Positions 60,901-64,000 of a DNA stretch of 64,000 bases are shown in pieces. This DNA comes from Burhinus oedicnemus (lineage: Eukaryota > Chordata > Aves > Charadriiformes > Burhinidae). Location of the stretch: NCBI GenBank assembly GCA_008921705.1, contig VFFE01007657.1, forward strand, positions 438,857-502,856, in the 5' to 3' direction. The translations under genes and the position numbers were made by a program. A model generated the notes under the pieces. It saw only the letters and a program-made list of their open reading frames with translations, did no database searches and was not told where the DNA came from. How positions within the stretch are numbered: position 1 is the stretch's first letter; every line of letters starts with the position of its first letter.

Positions 60901-62758
60901 CACGTAAGTAACAGATGTTAGCCTCAGTACTCCCCAAAATCTCCCTCAAGATTAGATTTTCTGTCCAGCAGATAGTGGCTATGCTAGGATGGCTCTGTGT
61001 TTGGACTTCATGTGCACAAGCAGGGCCAGAAGATAAGCATGCTGCAGTATAGTATTAAGACCATAAGATATGCCCAGACAGGGTGTTTATTTGCTGTCTG
61101 CAAGGTCCTCTTAGGAAGAAGAGGTCTCTTTAGAAAGCTGTTTGGAATTCAGCTCTAAAGCCTGTAAGGCAACCTTTCAGGCAGGCACAGTGCTCTGATG
61201 ATGGCATGACTTATCGCATTGCACTGTAATTTAGGGATGATATTACTGAAGTTATTAAGGTCACACAGATCCAAGCCACTGGCAGAAGAAAAAAGAAACA
61301 GGCCTAATGAATTATTTAAAAACAATAGTTCTGTTGCAATTGCTATTCCTCTGCTTTCTGAGTTAAATATTTCTCAACAAATAGCACATAGTTCAAGATT
61401 TCAGCAAGACTCTGCATGCATTCCCATGTACTCCCTTTAGTAGAGGAGGTAATGAATTTATTACTAAACAAACTATTTTCCACGTTAGGAACGATATTGT
61501 GCTAGTTATGTATAATAAAGATAAATATGACCCCAAAATAACTAATTAGTTATATATTGTGTCACTCTGATGAGGAATATTCTTCCAGAAAAAAGTAATA
61601 ACATATCAACAAAACGTATAAAATTTTCAACTGGCAAGAGATCTATTTTTGGATCCAAGCATTTATGTCATCTAGATAATGCTATCATTCAATCTTGATA
61701 ATCAGATGCAGTCTATTCTGCCCCAGCTACTAATGTCATCAATTTGATATCTCCTTTTTGAAACACCAGGTTTCCCAGGAGAGTTAGACTAATGCCTTTG
61801 AAGATTGAATTTGACTGAAAAGTTTAGAATAACAAAAAGAGCACATAGAAAATCAGAGAAATTTTCCAAGATGTTTTCCAGCTATCTTAGATGACTTAAT
61901 GATATTAATGTCCTTCTGGAACTTCTATACAGAAAAAGAAGTAAAACTGGGAGGTGCATTATTTGCTGTACCATAAGCAAGGACCAATCTCAAAATTATT
62001 TCTTGGCCCACATTTAATAAATCATAAGGAAAATATCTTTAACAACAGACTTCAGTCTGGAAGAATAAAGGAAACAATTATATCGGAATATTATACTATT
62101 CCTTGTCATAACTTAACTTTTGCTTAGCTGTCTATGACTGCTATTCACAAATAGACAGGCACGGAGCTGAATTTACAGACTTGGGTCATTCACTTTTGAT
62201 CCCTTTAAAATACCAGAAAATATTTTTATGTCTATTATTGTGATCCACAAAGTCTAACCTGATGGGCTTGAAACAAAAATAAAACACAGAGAATGTTTTA
62301 AACACCTATCCTCAGATGAACATAAGACAATATTCAGGGAAACTGTGTGGGCTGCATCTGTGCTAGCAAACTAAGCTAACACCAAGGCAAACTAGCATAG
62401 AGCAGCCTATGGCAATACTCTTAAACTCTATGAATTTCCAAATCAAGAACTAATGCTGAAGATGCTCTATGGCCCATGCCTTCTTTTGAATTATGCCTAT
62501 GATCATAACGCTTGTCAAAGACACTTAAAAGAATGCAGATGATCAAATTTCAGTGCCTGAGAAGATTCCCTGCACTGCTTAATTCATGAGTACAGAAACA
62601 TCTTAGTTACGAAAATACTAAATTTCAATGCTTTTAATTTAGGTACCTGGCAAATGAAAGCGTAGTCTGAAATGCTATAACAGTGAATTATGTTCTGGAA
62701 TTAGGCATCATGACTTTTTCAGTCCTTTCTCGTATTGCAGTGTTTGATCTTATCTTAC
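57936..62758. other. AT-rich unique sequence without supported genes
   Basis: About 4.8 kb of unique DNA. Minus-strand 59559-59774 and plus-strand 59590-59805 are overlapping open frames in a slightly GC-richer patch. The minus frame contains an acceptor-like CTTCATTTGCAG followed by a 25-codon tail ending in a stop (CTGHGFRAASALTPKHSP). I cannot assign it. The rest shows only simple AT runs. Confidence 0.4.
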
Positions 62759-62965
62759 CTAACATTCTGCATGTATGAGCATAGATGCCGTGTGTAGTGA
62801 CCCTGACCACAAGACCATTCCGTATCGAGGAGTCAGTGATCCACACAGCAGTTAACCTGAACTGGTCCAGGTCTGTGCTGTGCTGTGCTGTGCCAGCGAC
62901 TGCCACCTGCGAGGCCTTGCCTTTGTCTAAAAGTCCAGCAAGAAGCTCTGGTGTGAACTTCCTCT
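62759..62965 (-). other. Possible exon, 207 bp, unidentified
   Basis: Minus-strand open frame bounded by an acceptor-like CTGTCGACAG (or an upstream CATTCCAG) and a donor-like TTAG/GTAAGAT. With the inner acceptor it is 207 bp (69 codons), starting and ending in phase 1. The translation contains FTPELLAGLLDKGKASQVAV, then FRLTAVWITDSSIRNGLVV and TTHGIYAHTCRML. It is protein-like by eye, but I recognise no family. A (GTGCT)4 repeat inside encodes the TAQHST part, which weakens the case. It could be a real exon of a minus-strand gene continuing beyond the window, or chance. Confidence 0.25.
62873..62893 (+). repeat. (GTGCT)4 pentanucleotide repeat
   Basis: Four GTGCT units inside the exon-like segment. 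Its minus-strand translation gives the AQHST stretch of that frame. Confidence 0.85.
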
Positions 62966-63033
62966 CTGTCGACAGCTGGAATGATAAATAAAGTTGTTTC
63001 GTTGTAAAAAAATTTTAAAACAGCTCAAAATAC

Positions 63034-63138
63034 CAAAAAAGGAGGCGCTTCTCTCCACAGATGGGATCTGCTCAGCATGCTGTGGGTAAATCCATCTGGG
63101 GTCTGTCTGAAGCTGCATGACTGTGGGGTTTCCAGCAT
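63034..63138 (-). other. Possible exon-like segment, 105 bp
   Basis: On the minus strand, the acceptor-like TTATGTCCCTTCAG precedes 105 bp of open frame (35 codons, entering and leaving in phase 1). It contains NPTVMQLQTDPRWIYPQHAE and IPSVERSAS. The only available donor, TTTTTTG/GTATTT, is weak. The gap to the next exon-like segment (62966-63033) is just 68 bp, shorter than a normal vertebrate intron. This argues against a simple two-exon reading. Confidence 0.15.
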
Positions 63139-63394
63139 CTGAAGGGACATAAGATTTACACGCTCTCTATGTAAGATTTACTCACTACCTGCATTCCTCT
63201 TTTTAGTCTACCTTACTAAAGTCATTTGTTGCTTCCCCATCTCTTTCTGAGATCCAGGAAGAGCCCTGCACCGTCTCTCTCTTGCACTGCAGCCCCCACC
63301 CCCAGCGCAGAAAGCCTTGTTTCACAGTCAAAATTACAGTCTTGACTACATCTTCAGTGAAAAAGACATCAGAAATACCACAGATACCATATCA
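63139..63394. other. Short unique spacer
   Basis: Unique sequence with a C-rich patch near 63291-63305. I see no repeat or gene in it. Confidence 0.4.
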
Positions 63395-63560
63395 AGCATT
63401 TTATCCCAGCCGAACCGCCTTGTCCAAGGGGCTCAGCCCTGCCCTGCGGGGAGTGGGTTGGAACCGGCTGTGTCCGGCACGGGGCAGCCCCGGCCTCTCC
63501 TCATGGAGGCCGCCCCTGCAGGCCCCCTGCTACCAGCACCCAGGGGCCCGCACCCAGTGC
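63395..63560 (+). repeat. GC-rich patch resembling a dispersed avian repeat
   Basis: The segment around 'ggggctcagccctgccctgc', 'tccggcacggggcagccccg' and 'ctgcaggccccctgctacca' resembles, from memory, the end of a high-copy GC-rich sequence dispersed in bird genomes. That sequence has a run like 'ggctctgtcggacatggggc' followed by 'cccccctgctaccaaaacc'. The sharp GC contrast with its surroundings supports an inserted fragment. Open frames across it (63282-63650 plus, 63501-63734 minus) are products of its GC richness. The family name is unknown to me. Confidence 0.4.
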
Positions 63561-64000
63561 GGTTGTAAACACCATTTCCCTCAGCGGCGGTACACACAGC
63601 AACGTGCTAGTGGAAGCGGCGCTCAGGGTGGTGTGCAAGGTGCCACCTGAAAGGGCCACAAATGTACTAAGCCTGCAGGAGTGGACTGAGGAAATACACA
63701 GGGACATCTGAAATGCAGTTGTGTTTTCTGGCATGGTAAAATTAAAAAAAAAAAAAAAAACTGTGGTAGAAAAACATTCCAGGTTTTCATGTTATCTGTT
63801 TCATCTTCCTCTCCTGTGAGACACACTGGGGAGCTGGCAATATCCTCAGCAATATCCCACTGAATATACTTGGTTACTCCAGAGATACAGGGAACTGTCT
63901 GCTGCCAGTTCTGAGCCTGACGCAGGAGTGGGAACAGAAGCAGAATTTTCAGTCTTTTCTTTTTTAACTTTGTTATGATTGCATTGTACTTCCTCCTAGA
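63561..64000. other. Right-end unique sequence with a poly-A run
   Basis: Mixed-composition sequence with a 17-base A run at 63744-63760. No poly-A signal or retrotransposon body is recognisable before the run. No gene seen. Confidence 0.45.

Noticed and set aside
63282..63826. Several GC-rich open frames at the right end
   Set aside because: They cover a probable dispersed repeat and a poly-A run; the translations are G/P/R-rich and frame-inconsistent.

Overview
This window is vertebrate nuclear DNA, almost certainly from a bird. The evidence is in the repeats. Seven fragments are CR1 LINEs (chicken repeat 1), several ending in the avian octamer tail ATTCTATG / TCATAGAA. Four further elements have the layout of avian endogenous retrovirus LTRs. 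Two of those LTRs begin, on the minus strand, with TGTCCTGGTTT, a start I associate from memory with neoavian ERV LTRs, so a neoavian bird is the best guess. The species cannot be told from the sequence. Bulk sequence is AT-rich and unique, with many homopolymer runs and short tandem repeats, as in an intergenic desert or a very long intron. There is no bacterial or phage content, no rRNA or tRNA gene, no CRISPR array and no CpG island promoter that I can support.

Layout. At 1-2 kb a minus-strand CR1 fragment (about 184-825) is followed by a minus-strand solo-LTR-like element (about 1391-1902). From 1.9 to 30.6 kb there is a long stretch almost free of recognisable recent transposons. It holds one ancient CR1 tail (about 10252-10318), several microsatellites and a 20-N assembly gap (15080-15099). 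At 30.66-31.35 kb lies a second LTR related to the first, with a TATAAAAG box. At 33.0-34.2 kb is a minus-strand CR1 with a broken reverse transcriptase frame, and at 37.25-37.51 kb a short plus-strand CR1 tail. At 41.09-42.18 kb is a clean solo LTR with TG...CA ends and a perfect 5-bp target-site duplication (CCTTC). The segment 50.3-57.9 kb is transposon-rich: two plus-strand CR1s, an LTR with a 20-bp minisatellite carrying four AATAAA signals plus a flanking open frame, and a longer minus-strand CR1 interrupted by one nonsense codon. The right end (63.4-63.6 kb) has a short GC-rich patch that resembles a dispersed avian repeat.

Coding content. The only reading frames I can assign to a protein family are decayed CR1 ORF2 C-terminal pieces (reverse transcriptase palm/thumb and downstream). 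No host gene can be named. A few minus-strand blocks look like exons by eye, with open frame, splice-like borders and compatible intron phase: about 46.85-47.41, 62.76-63.14 and 18.26-18.37 kb. These are offered as hypotheses only. I did not find a convincing new biological system. The most unusual structural items are the AATAAA-bearing minisatellite in the 55.6-56.3 kb LTR and the compact exon-like block near 47 kb.
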